NCBI RefSeq assembly: GCF_910592395.1
Contig: NC_088315.1
Span: forward strand, 1,678,501 to 1,738,500
Origin: Lineus longissimus
Taxonomy: Eukaryota > Nemertea > Pilidiophora > Heteronemertea > Lineidae
Direction of reading: 5' to 3'
DNA length: 60,000 nucleotides
Position 1 is the first letter of the stretch. Every line of letters starts with the position of its first letter. The notes under the pieces were generated by a model. That model searched no databases. It was not told the DNA's origin and was given only the letters and a program-made list of their open reading frames with translations. Positions 44,931 through 58,960 of the stretch are shown here, piece after piece. A program made the position numbers and the translations under genes.

Positions 44931-47900
44931 TATATGTTGTCCATCACAGGTTTTGATGTCTGATGGTGTTAACTCAGGAACAGGCAGTATTTGGACAATC
45001 TAATTGAAGTAAACTTTTCCAACTAACTATATCAGGACATAATAAATACCCCGCCTTAAAATCAGATTTCTTGCTGAAGTGATTCTGTGCATGCTATAAT
45101 TGCTTTATGAGCAAAAGTGCTGTTAGTGACTGTTTACAACAAAACAGTGAAGATTACTGCATTACTGCATTATTACACACAACGATGCTCAGTGCTGCGT
45201 CAAAATTGATAAGTCTCAAACTACATGATGTCGACGAAACTGAATTACAAAGCTGATAATGGAGAAAAACGTGCAGACAGCCTGCCAGCTAACTTTTGTC
45301 AAAAGATAACGAAGTTAGCAACAACAATTTAAAGCGCGTTCTCTATTCACACCAATGGAATATGTTCGTGTTCTGTCCCGGCCTTCCTTTGGGAGCATTC
45401 TGAGTTATTGGTGGAGCGGGAACGGTTTGCTTCGATGTTGATAAAGCAAGAAGTCCTTATCTCTGGTTTTTCTCTTGTGTTCCACGTGAAAGTCTGTTGA
45501 GATGAACACTTCTTGCAAGATAACTGCCTATACCTAGCCAGATTGAATCGTTGTTGTCCTTCATCAGACGAAGGAAGTCTGCCATCCGTAACCAGTTACC
45601 ATGTGCTCGTGTTGCTCCTCACGTTCCAGAGCTCCAGTGTGGCCACCGCTTGTGGATGTATCTATTCCGGCCATTCCTGCAAATGACTTCTCTCCCATTT
45701 CCTGTACTCTCGGTCTCATTACGATTGCAATATAAAGCTTCTAGGATTGTTTTATCTTATCAGTGTGAGACAATATTGTGGCGTCGTAATCAGTCTCATC
45801 GGATGATGTATAGTCAGTGTATATTGCGCTTGGGTGGATAGCAGGCACAAAATGTCGACGGTAGCTAGAAAGGCGGGTGCAAATGCAACCAGCGCTGTCC
45901 CCGTGGTATCCTAACTGGTAAACTCTTGAATTATCTTGAACTAAAATGCGACGGCCTGATTCGGTTGTATGTGTAGTCTTATCAGTGAACGAGTATCAGT
46001 AAAACAGCACTTCAGCATTGAAATTCATGGCTGTCCAACTGCTTGTGGTGGAGTTCCGATGCAGTCGTTATTTTAAACCATGTGACAAGTTGTTGTTGAC
46101 GTGATGGCACCATACTACCGTCGATTTCATTCTCATTGTCACTTCAAAAAATCCCACTTGAGCCTTGACAGAAGCTTCTATTACGTTTCCAACTTGAAAT
46201 ATCCCTCCCAGCAATTTCTTTACATGACATGAGAGAGGTGCCATCTTGACATAGATATGGTGGAGGAAATTAAATTTTTGCCGCTGATGAAACTAATGAA
46301 TACGAATTGCTCTGACCACTTGAAGATGTATCGTTTTGAGATGTGAGAAGAAATAACTGTTGTTCTCTAAGGAGCCTCTCGACATCCTGAGCAATTTATA
46401 AGATGGTACTCGACTCACGATGGGCTCCAGATCTGAATCAAGGTTGCTTATCTAATACATGCTTATGGCACAATACCTTCGAGTACGAGTCAACGGTAAA
46501 AACATACGTGCGCTCCGCCTTTCTTCTTTTAAAAGTGGTGTAAAGCTAATGCGATATCCTTTTAGTTCTTTGCCGTGCACATTGATTAATTGAGAGACGG
46601 TAAACAAATTTACATATTATCAACCCAAATTACTTGAAGTCCAATCCACGTTCATGTTAATTTAACCAAAATAACTCACTAAGAGGTTTCACAAAGACAA
46701 CTGCGCTGTATGTTTCTCCACAGTCGTCCCCTTTAAATTCACGCCGATGCCTGCCTCAACCCATCAAACAGATGAACAACGCTTAGAAATCGACTAAGCA
46801 TTAATGAAGGCGAATCTCAGCAATAAGACCGCTCTGGATGAAGCCGTATGCTTAGCTGCGGAGATTAGTTTGCGCCTTGTGACAGATTGAGGGAAAGCAT
46901 TTCGGGATTATGACAGAGTTCAATGGAGTTTCAACGCCGAGGTGCGCTTCACATCCTTCCTGATCCTTGCTGAGGCTTACGCGACGGTCATCTTTGGACA
47001 TGGCTGCCATTTCTGTTGACATTGCCAGGCAGCCTCTCGCATAGACATCGTTCATGATATCGCTTAATCACTGCTTATTTATTCAGTGCTTGCCTGCAAT
47101 GAGTACCTTTTTTAGTCTGAGCAGTAAACATTCTGTGTGACACTCTCTTCCTGTTCGTTGCTTTTCTATTGCATGGTTTGATGACTGCTGTCGGTATACT
47201 GACTTCCGCTTTTGCTGCCTTAAAAGCAGAGTAGAATTTTTATGGCTGCCAGAATGCACAGGATGTTGCCGATTATAGCTAAGCGTCCGTGTAACGAGTT
47301 TTTTGTTCACTTTAACACTTATAGTGACACTGCAGCTTCCGATTGTCAACTGTATACTACAAACACGGTATATTTTAAGATGAGCGAATGGGAAGTGTAC
47401 TTTTGAAGAAGGAAATAATGGCGCTATTACGGTCTGACATGGTGTTGTCTTCGCGTCAGTGTTGATACTTCACGGTTTTCGTGCCGAATCTCTTGATACA
47501 GTGCGTGGCTATCGCTTGACGATACTATAGACTTACGATAGCCCGCTATATGCTTAAAGCCCAAGACCCAAGTAAACGAGTGCAATGGTGCTGAGCTATG
47601 TAACGCGTGTATAGTACTGACTGTACACCCACTGTTTGACCGTCATACACTGCTGCTACATCGCATCCCTGTAATCATGCGTGGGTCGACCCGCGGCATT
47701 TAAGAATGGGATCTGCCCATAGTCTAAGCTTTACCATCAAAGCAGACACGAGTCAGCAATTAAAATCCGCTTATGGTAATAACAGTTGATTCCTTCCATT
47801 CGAAATGGCGCCATGCGATTTGCTTTTTTACACTTCAGCATGCAGGTTTAAGAATACATTAATGGATACACATATAAAATAGGAGCACAATATTACTATT

Positions 47901-48068
47901 ACAGGACCATGATGGTGTAGAGCAGTTTGGTCATAAGATGCAGGAGTTGAGCAATGAGATTTCAAGTTCGGAGAAAAACAGCATGGATGAGACAAACATA
48001 ACCATATCTACAATCAGTGATAACCCCTTGACATTTTATGACATGTCTTGTCTTTTTGTTATTTTCAG
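44931..48068. other. Intergenic upstream of the secreted-protein gene
   Basis: No promoter or upstream exon could be fixed. An acceptor-like TATTACTATTACAG ends near 47906 and could start an untranslated exon. Confidence 0.4.
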
Positions 48069-48130
48069 ATTGACGCCATGTAGTGAGATTATAAACGTTC
48101 ACAAGATGCCCGAAACGGGACAGATGACAG
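48069..48130 (+). CDS. IgGFc-type gene exon 1 (start codon)
   Basis: A strong acceptor (TTGTTATTTTCAG) precedes this exon, so an untranslated exon probably lies upstream. The ATG at 48106 gives MPETGQMTG, joined in phase 1 to the hydrophobic exon. The same frame is open upstream to an ATG at 47938, but that longer N-terminus would bury the signal peptide. A minimal ATG-TAG frame sits at 48078. Confidence 0.6.
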
Positions 48131-51100
48131 GTGAGTGACAATTCTCAGTAAGAATGCCGTTAAGCTCCAGAAGCCAGTAGAAGAGTAATGGTATAGTTGA
48201 AGCTGCACGAACGCCACATCGCTATTGCATCCGGTTCGTGGCTTACCAAATTCTTTCCATTTCTTTTCCAGGTGTTTTGGTGACATTAGTGATCATGCAC
48301 TTAATAGGAAACGGTAAGTCTGACATTTATTTTACCGTTTGTCCTACGAATAATCAAGTGCTAGCGGACGATCTGATCAAAAGTGTGGCAATAACATCCA
48401 AGATCGGACACGCTCATGATATACTAGATAAATGACCAAACATTATTGATACTAACAATCAGATAATTAAATCCCAATGATTTTTCCGTCCTGGGTGATA
48501 GTATTTTGCTGATAAAACGTAACATAATCATGTCCAATTTGTGCGAGAACCAATGCGCTCCAGTACTGGTAATCATAAAGGAGGGTGCCCATCCAACAGT
48601 CACCAAAAAGCAATATTCACGGTCGGATTGAAACTTAGTAAGGCAGGTCACAGAGAAACCAATTCTACAATCATATCAGAATAGTCATTATTTTAGCAAA
48701 GAAACTCAATTGGCTGTCGATGTTGGTGATAAAGATATTTTATCTCCGAGAGTAACCATTTGAATTGGCAATTAAGAATGCGCCGGAACTTTTAAAAGTC
48801 TTCACGTCATCAGCGGACGAATGTTAAGGTCGTTGAAGGAACTCGAACACAATTTCATCTATCGATGTAAGAATCTTCCCAACCACAGTTATTCAGTATC
48901 ACCACATCGCCCTAGGAAAGTTTATTATACATGGTTTGAAACTCTTTTTTGTTGAAATGGCCACAGCTGTTCGGATCTCAGCGAGACTTCTTTAGTGTTC
49001 GTCAGCTGAGAGTTTGCCCGAGGAAAAATCGTGTCGAGCCGTCTTCTATGAGCGTGTATTGACAAATGATTTCTAAAACTAAGGCAAGGGATGAGGTTTA
49101 GAAATACAGGCTATGATTGATTTTATTCCCTCAGTGTAGTTGTTTCGTTTCACCAGGACTCTCACGGGAGAACCCCAAACTGCCCATCAATCAATCAGTC
49201 TATGCGATTACTATACAATTGAGCAAGGAAAAGTCTTTCTATCTGGTGATATCATTAAGAATGCATAAACTGCAATTTGAAATGCATTTATTTGCTATAA
49301 ACCTGCCGCGATTTACCAGGTTTTTGCCTCCAGTTGAAGCCCGAGAATCTCACGATTTCTTGTGAATGAGTTTTTCTTATTGGTTGATTAGCTCTATGCT
49401 TTGACTTTGGGCGATGTTCTCTATTAGAGTGATAAATTACTTTATGCATGCATGAGTAAAACGTCATCTCCTTGGGCGTATGAGGTTGTAAATTCGCACT
49501 GAATGAATAGCAATAGCTTAGCTTCATGATGATGGGAAACACTTCTTGAGGAATGGGGTACTGAAATTGAGGGACTACGAAACCGTGGATTTTGGTTTGT
49601 AGGGAATGCCTTACAACCATAACGCTGATTTAGTGATTGGTTATTCGCCAGATTTCTTTTTTCATGTCATTGTAAAATGTTATCTCTCTGGGGTTGTAAA
49701 TTCCCAAGGTATGCGAAGAGTAATGGGAAAGCACTTCTTGAGGGATGTATAAATCGGGCAACAATCCAGATGCACCGGGAGGCTGTGTATCTAGGTAATA
49801 TGTTCGATATTTTTACAGTATCTTAGATGGGGGAAATGCCAATGTGCAATGACTTTGACTTTGTAAAAACTTGCCAATTTCTCTGTATGAGAAAGGATGC
49901 TTTTTCTCTGGGGATGTATCTCGCCAGATGTGCTCACGTGGGTTCAGCTTCGGGCTTTCGGATCGTTTGGTGCGAGATACAGGTGTTTGGCAAGGAATGA
50001 TAGGTAGAAGTTGAGTAAATTCTGTGAATGGGACATTTCTCTGGGGTGTTTTTGTACTGGGTGAAAAAGGTCTACCACTTTTCAACAGAAACGATATCAG
50101 TGTTATTTGGCATTCCCTTCACCTTTTGTTCATTGTACTTAATGAAAACCCTGATGGGAATCGCTTGGTTATATTGTCACCTCTTTGCCGTAAACCTTCA
50201 GACCTTTCATTATTCCAAACCCCCTTCCAGCCACTTTTACGTCCGAATGATAGGAAGTTGCATGTCCTCGGCAAGAACTGGGACACTTCAATGCGGCGCT
50301 TTCACTGCTGTGAACGCCTCATGATCGGGGAGATACATAACTACTTAGCCATGCAGTAGACTGAGTATGCTTGATACCTTGGTGGTACAAGTACTAAGTA
50401 GTTTGAAGCCACTTCTTCACATCAAAGAGTGGCTTTGGTACACGATACAACATGCTTGAGCATAGGTCATTAAAAACAGTTCCTAAGATCAAGAGCTCGA
50501 ACAACAACCTTCCAACTCCTTGATGCGTTTTATTCTTATATAAACAAACAAGCATTACGCGAACACCCTGGCCTTATGATGTGCCTTCTCCTAGATTCTC
50601 AAATCGTCTGCTAAGAGTCTGCAATGAAAAACCTCCAGCACTGAGCTACCCTTAAGCTCTATCTCATTACCACTAATTACCAACTTGGGCATTTTCTTCG
50701 GCAGTTACAGTTTTTAAACCGCCGACAATGGGAAGTGATGTTTTAAAAATGATTCTGAGGAGGCGGAGGAACAGCCGGGAGGAATTCTTCATTGTTTCCT
50801 CGGGAAGATGTTCTAAATGCGGTATAATTAGTGAATCTGTCTCTAAGGTGTTCTGTAGCGAGCCGTTCAGGACACGGCATGAAGGGAGGACGGTTAGATC
50901 GGTTCAGCTGAAGTCATGCAAAGAGATGAGAGGAAAGAACTGAAAATAAAGTTGGACAGCTAAATGTAGTTAAGTCATTTGTCTGATTATTTATATATGC
51001 ATGGACAGGCACTGTAAGTTAAGATGTAAATCAGGTCATCGTTTGAACAACGGAATCTCGCGGAATTGGGGATTTACACAGGTAAATTGCATTCATCCCT

Positions 51101-54100
51101 TTGTCCGGCTGCGGCCTTCCTAGGCAATCAATGAGTCCTACATCTCGTCTTTGAATATATCAAATGAACTTGGGTCGAAGGAGTGGTCCTCATACGTGGT
51201 CCTCCTCTGTAACGACTCAGAATCAACCACACAACATGATATTGGGTGAACACTTTCCTCGTGCTTATTTGCAACAACAAAATGAACTGATATGATTATA
51301 TGATGATTCATGGAATTGATATAGAGCCTTCTAAGGCAGTATCAAAGCGCGTCCTTGGTTTATATAGCCAAGCAGAAAAAGAACATGTGGAGTTATATCA
51401 CTTTCCTCTCTGTCTATTCCCGCTGAGAAAAGCTGCATAAGTCCGACTCCACGCAGAGAATATAATCATTTATCCTGAAAATAACCACCTTTCCGTCGCG
51501 ACCATTACAGCGAACCCAACCAGAACCCATCTACCACCCAATCTCTACCTAGAGAGACCAATTATACCCTGCCAAAACATCTCTGCCACCGATCTGTCAT
51601 CTCAGTCTCCACCAAGAATGATTGCAATCGTCCGGTAACATCACCGAGACGGGGGGCTGATTTCTCAACTCGGCTGCAGACCGGCAGTTTTGCCAGCTTT
51701 CTCAGCATGTTTGCGGCCATAAATATGTCTGGTTATCAGATCACAGTGTAAAAAGATTCAGGAGGATGAAGCTCGTTCTGTCCATATATTTATTGGGGGT
51801 TTCGGAGAGGCAGGGACCAAATCATTTAGATGACTTGGGGCGTTTTTGCCTTATGCTATCAAATTGGCTGAGCTTACGTGAGTCAGCCAAGAATGCCAAA
51901 TTGATGCGCGGCTGTCGTAGAAATCGTTATCCACTAGAATTTGCTGTCCTCCTCCTTTGTTCGTTTGGTACATATAAAAGCACATTGCTAAATCCTCATG
52001 ACCCCAGATCAAAACAAAATCCCAAACATAATATTTGATGCTCACAAAAAAACAGCATGACGAATCAAGTTCTCTCTGAGGTTTTCAGATTTACGAAAAT
52101 GGGCGTTGTGGTTTCCTGGTGATTTTCACACATCCTTAGAACACCAAATGGTTCCAGTGGTTTGTAATGGGCTTGAAATGCAATAACCTTTACAGCTCTA
52201 TCATGGAAAATCTAATTACCCTCGCAAGGCGATCGATGCCAGTGATACAGACACATTTGAAATTTCATCTGGTTCTGGCATTGATCTGACTGCAAGACGT
52301 GTCTCTTCAGTCGCGTTTTTCCAATTAAGTTATTTGGCTTTTTCACGGCAGCCATTGCTCCACTGAGTTACAACTCCATTTGGTTACAGCAGAGCACTCA
52401 TTACATTATGAGAACGGGAACGAGGCGTTTGATTAACGTTGGCCACATCAATGGTTTCTTGACTGGTTGACATAACCTCATAACCTTATTTAGGATGGAC
52501 ATTTTCCTAGCAAAGTGGGATTGACCATCCACTATAAAAAACACCCGTCAAATTAACTCTTCTTTTCTGTTATACAGCAGGTTAACCATTGTCCACAGCA
52601 CTCATGGGACTACACCTTTCGAAAATATTTCTCCTTCTTTTAGAAATTGTATCAACATCCAGGCGTTGCATGGATTAGCTGATTGAATCATATCTATGAC
52701 ATAAAGTGCAGTATGTGCGAGCGAAATAGCTCGTCCCACGAATGTTGAAACCAAACGGTAGGCAGGTGTCTCAATCCTGATTAAATGCTACGCACGACGA
52801 AGCACAAATTATGTAAATGTATTTCATCGTCCAACATCTTTGAAATTTCCCCGATTTCCTGAAATATGATCGAACAGTGACACGTAAATCGGACTTGACG
52901 ACGGACCTGCAGCGTCGTTCGTCCTTCGTCGTTCGTAAACAGAAGAACGAAGCAAAGCCACCATCGTTATACCAGCATGCGGTTCAATATTTCGCCGCTT
53001 GACAAATGGATTTAAAAATTTCTTCGACATTCCTAGAGATGTAGCATCGATTGGGCCAATCATGGATATACGGTACATGATTACGATTGCGGTCGCTCAG
53101 CGAACTTGATGATTCGAGGGTCCCCAATCTATAGAAATTGTGTTTTATCCGTATCTTGGCTAGATGTCCTTTTCCATCGATCAATGTTTGAGTGGTGGTA
53201 GGAGACAGTCCAACACTGAATCGATATTTGGAATCTCCTCAAAGACTGGAGACGGTACAGACGTTATTTGAATTTCCACGCAGTTCTCGACTACAGTAAT
53301 CGACCTGATTCTATTTTATAAAATTACATTTGTATTGGTTAATTTTTGACAAATTTCATTGATAGCAAACGACCGATCCAAAATCAATAATTGTCAAGTT
53401 GATTCCAAACTAAACCCCATGACTCAAGTTTGTCTCATCGATAACCAATTTGTCGCTGTTCACGATGGACCACATTCGATGGGAGCGATTCTCCTATGAA
53501 AGAGAACCCACTTCGGAGCTGATCACTTCTCTGCTAAATTTGACACGTCGACCTGTTTGACTGACTGACTGGTTAGATGAGCCAGCTTGGTCTTTCACGC
53601 ATAACATCGAACATGTCTAGTCTTTTTTTACCGGGAGGTCCATTATTATAAGACGAGAAGTTAGATTGCATCAAATACTATGAATACTAAACATCTGCCA
53701 AGGGCTACGACTGCTGTAATAAAATCGGATTCCTTTACTCTGTAATATTGGCAAATTTCTCAAGTCATGCCAGATAAATGGAAGACGTCCTTGTTTTTCT
53801 AAACCTAGGCTTATTACATCGTTTTTTGGCAATTTTGTCACAGTGGGCGAAATCATCATCTGAATTGATCCTTTCCTGTCACTGTTTCTCCATCGTGAAT
53901 TAGTGCCTCGATTTAAGATCAAACAAAGACAGAAGATTGCCCATGGCCAATGAAAACAGAACAATCATTCGTGCGACCTCCACAGCTTTGTATACGAGAA
54001 TTCAGCTTAAACAACCTCTTCGTCTCTCCCACAGATTTGACATTAACCTTTTCCATTTCAGGAAACTACGCTCACTCCGGCGGAGAACTCTATCTTCTCG

Positions 54101-57100
54101 GCCTTCCCAAATTAGACAAGGCCCTAACCGTGGAGCTCATCATAGTGAACCAGAGAGAGCAGACTGCCAACGTCACCTTGAAATGTCGCGGTGCTGTCGC
54201 GGAACTCACCTATGAGGTGGACACGGTGCTGAGGATCACTCTCCCGGATACCTGGCTGGCCAGCAACTCCGGCAGAGATAATAAAGGTAATGTTCGGCTC
54301 GGGCGATTCGACATCTGTCCTGCCCAACCACCTTTAGTTGCAACAAGTATCCTTGCACACGCGCCAAGCTTTGGATGACCGTCACCGACACAGCCACAAT
54401 TAACCTTCCCGTCACTTTCTCCCCACGTCCTCATCTCTCAAACCTATTCCCAATCACGTCCTTGCCCATCTTACGCGGTATCGCAATCGTAACAACACGT
54501 AAGGAAATAAGACATTCCTGTGATACAGAAAGCTATCAGTATTCATAAGACGACGCCTGTCCATCAATAAATCCGGCACGACTTGAAATTATCACTGATA
54601 TGCCTCCTGGAGCAATCACAGTTGCGGAGTGGGACTTGTGTAATTCTGTCAAATACATCCATACGATTGGGATGACAATTTTCCAAGGTTACCTTCCTCG
54701 TCACCAAAAGTCGACCATCAAGTCTATGCCAAGTAAGAAGCCAATGTTGTTGTTTTATGCTAACGGGCTAATACCTCGTTAACACTTAATGGCGGCATTT
54801 ATGTGAAATAACACTTGGACACCGATCAATAACGCGTCTTGGCGATAACGGCTGACAGAGAGACGCGCATAGCAATCACATGTTGAGGGTAATAGGGCGA
54901 AAGCGCTGATTCTATTATGAATAGCGATTCTCACCGTTAAGACGAGGGATGCTCTCAAATGGTCGTATGAATATTGTATGGTATTGAGATTCCCTTAATG
55001 CGTACATTGTCGATGTTCACCAGAGACGAGTGGTGAACAGTAATTTATAGTTCAGGACCAATGCGATTCCAAGCACAGTGGCTTGTCTTTTCAAATTTTT
55101 GACAGAAACGGCAACTTACTGACCAAACTTATTTCGTATTATGAACTTGGCAATCAGAGGGATACTTGCAGTTTCTTATCTGACACTAAGTGAGCTAAGT
55201 GATTAACGTTATTAGAGTTATAACATTGCGAATTGTAGCTTCATTTGTGTCACTTTACAATTGTTTGTGATGATTGGAAGTCCGTCTACCATTTGGCCGT
55301 TAATCATCAACTATGGTAACAGTCAGCTGCTAACCAAGAAATTTCCATTAAACGTTTAGCAGCTGCCAGACTTGATCATCATCCCGCAGTGGAACATTCA
55401 ATCGTGACCTCTTAATTGACCACGTTGAATAATAAATAGACTGTTCAGTGACTAGTGGAGAAACTTGTCCATTATGGTATGATTTTCAGCCTCGACATCG
55501 CAAGTCTCACTGAGTTTCCATCCTGCCACTGACTAAGTTGTCTATTAGACTGATCATGAATAATGCATGATGAATGAAATTGAATTTTCGATAGAAATAT
55601 CAAGGGTGAAAATGTATTTTAGGTTTAATGCTATGTAAATAGGGTTTAGATGATAAGCGGTAACATCAGCTGCAAATCACTGGAAACCACTGCTCAAAGC
55701 AAATAAAATAATAATGAGGTCCTGACGACTGATAGAGTCTCAGACAGAGTCGGTTAAGTTGAAAAGACTTGCATCAAAGAACTTAGATGAACACGTTATA
55801 AGGAGCCGCGTCTCATACATCAATAAGCATCTTGTGGCCTCTATGCCTTTTGAACGAAAATCCTTTGGTTAGACGACTTGGAAGTAGTTAAGAAAGAAAA
55901 CGTCGATGTTTTGCATAGGTTAGTACTGTTAACTTGTTGTCATCAACGATGTATGTAATAGGTTATAGGTGAAAGGTCTTTGACATTAAACCTAACATAT
56001 AGCGAGCCGTCTTTGCAGTGATACAATGAAATGGGCAGATATATTTAACATGCATGCCATCTCTTCCAGTCAGTACTCTTAAAAAAGAGCTTTATGGTTT
56101 CTGCTGCTAAACAGCTTTGGGAATGTGGTTTTTAACCTCACTGCTTCACTTTATAATTTGCATTGCAAAACGAATGCAGTGCATATACGATTTGCGTAAT
56201 TTTGCCATCCCTTTCTTGCTCCGTTTCCTGCTACAATCTAATGACGCGGTGAAATATCTTTTCTGGCGTATTCATGCTACTGGTATAGTCAGTGTAGATG
56301 GTTATGCTTTAGTTCAGATAATGTCAACGATATCAAAGCTGACACCATGAGCGTTGATAAATTTGGCATCCTTAGCATAAGGATTAGCTTGTCAGCTTCG
56401 AGGATAAAGATTACTGCAACAAGGACAGCAGCTGTAAGCCAGAGCATGTATAATTGTCACAGATTGGCTTCCAACTTTTAGAGAAGAGGGTTGTAGGGAT
56501 TATTCGCCAAAGCTGAAGATGTGCAATGTGTTATCTATCCACCAAAAATCTACAGACCTATTTGATAGAGTGCTTTGAAAATGCATGGTAAAGTCTTAAG
56601 GTTCACACAATTTTCAAAGACTAGATTTTCCTCTTGTTATTGACAGAGTCTCACCTTATTCACCAGTAAGCTGATTAGCTGCATTCAAGGCAGCAGCTTT
56701 GTCACCAGTGTTCATCAACGACACATCTAGCTTAGGTTGAGTCTTCTGAATAGACTTTACACGATTTGCTTATAACAAGATAGATTAAAATAAGTGGCAC
56801 CAATGCTCAAACGGTAGGATTTGGGGTCGAAAGGATCGTTCAATATAATATCGGTTGGGAAGATTGTGCGATGCTGCTCCCAGGAAGAATCTGGGATCTC
56901 AAAGCACTTAAAGCAAGGTTTTAACACGGACTCCTGTTGGATAAACATCTTTGAAATGGTTTGAATCATGGAAAGATGGTTTCTCAGAAAAGTCGAAAAA
57001 GCTTTCAACAACCGAATCGATGCTGAGGATAACCTCTGTGTCATCAATTAGTTTATTCTAGCCAGGCAATAATTTGGTAGTGTTTGTGGCCTTTTTATGG

Positions 57101-58960
57101 TCAAGACATACGGTACGAGCCAGATATTCTCTGATCCCAAAACCCACCCTTACCTTAATCCGCTTGGACGAAGCATTGTAAAGAACTCTGGAAGTCAGGA
57201 TGGCGAAAATGACTCTTGGCGTATATAATTTACTTATCAGTATCACTTACACTAATCTATTACCGGTCGGATGTTCTTACCACTATGATTCTGCAGCACA
57301 GAACTGATCATCAGGGTCAAGAGACGACATGTTTTAATTGGAATAGCTTGGTCAGTCGCCATAGCAACCTTATGTTTATTCAGTGCATTCTATGCACAGA
57401 GTGCAATGTGCACCGATGCATGTAATTGTGTCATTTTTAAGAGAGAAGGTGAAGCGTGGTCTTGTCATCACAGTAATGATGCTAGACGGTGCAGAAAGAG
57501 GTGACTTTTAAAGGTCAAAGCTACGAATTGCTTCAGGAGTTTCGTTCCGTACAGTAGTTTCCGTCCATCTTTCGCAAGATTCTGACATCTCGCTATGGCC
57601 CTACGGGTTACGACAAAACAGTAGTCATTGGTATCCGGCAACTCCCTGATCAGCATCGCTGTACCGAAAACCCTCTACTAATGTTCAATTAACACCAATC
57701 AACCCTCGACACCAGCGAACACGTCCCGGTGTTGACAAGGCCGTTAATGTAAACGATGGAAATGGCTGGTTAATGAACTGTTTGCCATTCTCTTTGAAGG
57801 CTGCCATGATCATTTGGAATAAGCTTTCCTCTCCGTATAGTGTTGGAATGACAGGTATTGATATTCTTCTCCATCGTGCAGCATGTTTCTGGATGGATTT
57901 CGGGTGAAGGTGGAACTAAAATATAGCAACTGGAATGGCATGTTGAATTTGTAATTGAGTTTAAAGACATCCAATTGCGAAAATATGTACTGAATATGAA
58001 TTTCAACATTGCCGTTGTATACACTGATGTACGGCAAATACTACGAATACCAATTTTAAGCCCAGTGATTGAGACAAAAATGGCGCATTCACTTGCCTCC
58101 CTTTCATAACACATGCGGAGTTAGACAATCTCTTAACTAATACATTAATTTCCGTTCATCGTTTTTGTAACATCAGAAAGGTTGCGCTTCGTTTGAAACG
58201 TCCTATAATGCAAGACATGCAAGGGAAAACGCAACAGGTTCTTAATCGATGATAATACCAACAAGAGAACTAATTAGTTGTTGAAGGAAAGCCAATCTCT
58301 ACGGCTGGGGTCATTTTTTACTATTTACTGCAGCCTGCAGCTGATGAGTCGATGCTGATATGTCATTACGACAAGATAATTCAGGTCATTCAGATCTTAA
58401 TCAATCTGCCCTATGTCATCAATTTCACATCAACGTACTAATTATATCTGTTATTCTATTTACAGGTATTACCATAGCAACAAACTATGACGTTACAGTT
58501 TACTGCATCTATAAAAATGGGACAGAAGTCAAGACGATCTTTTCTGTACTTCCTGTTGCGGACCTGATTCAACCCGAGTATTATGTCATTTCCCCTTCTT
58601 CCACGACCTCTGAAGAGGATAGACTCACTCTCACAGCTTCAGAATCATCAACGAGGGTCTGGTTGTCTCGAAAACTTGGAACAGCCATTTCCTTCGTTTC
58701 AAATGGAATTCAGTATTTTACATTAAATCATTCCTTGGTTTTGGATGCTTTTGAGACAATCACAATAGTCGGGAATTTAAGCTTAGATGGAGTGAAGATA
58801 TCATCTAAAAATCCCGTGGCAGCAGCTTTAGTGAAGATGGACAATAGCTCGATGTCATTAGAGCAGCTCCACCCAACGGCATTGTGGGGAAGTAAGTTCT
58901 ACCCACCCAATGTTGAAGACATGGATGAATCTTTGTATGAATCAATATTTTCCATAACAG
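48069..58960 (+). CDS. Secreted protein with IgGFc-binding-type N-terminal domain (incomplete)
   Basis: The coding parts are 48106-48130, 48272-48313, 54062-54286 and 58466-58960. Every intron is phase 1. Residues 1-23 form a signal peptide (hydrophobic core VLVTLVIMHLIG), with cleavage likely near residue 23. Residues about 24-262 fit the IgGFc-binding-protein N-terminal domain: ANVTL, then a VDTVLRITLP strand, SGRDNKGITIATNYDVTVY, an LPV..EYYV segment, SSKNPVAA and LEQLHPTALWGSKF. The last corresponds to the VEQLPP..WG hallmark of the family. Sequons at Asn59, Asn115, Asn185, Asn201 and Asn224 agree with secretion. Family members are mucus or coelomic proteins linked to host-microbe interaction. 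The rest of the domain and any VWD-type modules would lie beyond 60 kb. Confidence 0.72.
48272..48313 (+). CDS. IgGFc-type gene exon 2 (signal peptide core)
   Basis: A 42-nt exon between a strong acceptor (TTTCTTTTCCAG) and a strong donor (G then GTAAGTC), encoding VLVTLVIMHLIGN. Its phase (1 in, 1 out) matches the exons on either side. Confidence 0.65.
48314..54061 (+). other. Intron 2 of the IgGFc-type gene
   Basis: About 5.7 kb. It holds a degenerate repeat cluster (about 49430-50050) and no supported exon. An additional phase 1-1 exon inside it would not break the frame and cannot be excluded. Confidence 0.55.
49430..50050. repeat. Degenerate tandem repeat cluster
   Basis: Blocks like ATCTCYYTGGGG recur at about 49465, 49682, 49908 and 50036. 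The first two units also share GTTGTAAATTC, a CACTTCTTGAGG block and a GGGRAATGCC block at roughly 220-bp spacing. The divergence is high. Confidence 0.45.
54062..54286 (+). CDS. IgGFc-type gene exon 3 (first half of domain)
   Basis: Seventy-four codons in phase 1-1 after CCATTTCAG, ending AAAG then GTAATG. The exon is GC-richer than its surroundings and encodes alternating beta-type sequence (GGELYLLGLP, LTVELIIVNQ, VTLKCRG, EVDTVLRITLPDTW). Confidence 0.78.
54287..58465 (+). other. Intron 3 of the IgGFc-type gene
   Basis: About 4.2 kb. A hairpin with arms CAGCTGCTAA (55324-55333) and TTAGCAGCTG (55356-55365) is the only structure noted. Confidence 0.6.
58466..58960 (+). CDS. IgGFc-type gene exon 4 (second half of domain)
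   Basis: A 495-nt phase 1-1 exon after TTCTATTTACAG, ending ACAG then GTAAGG. It carries the most recognisable family segments, from GITIATNYDVTVY to HPTALWGSKFYPP. If the donor at 58961 is ignored, the frame adds 23 residues and stops at 59029. Confidence 0.8.
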
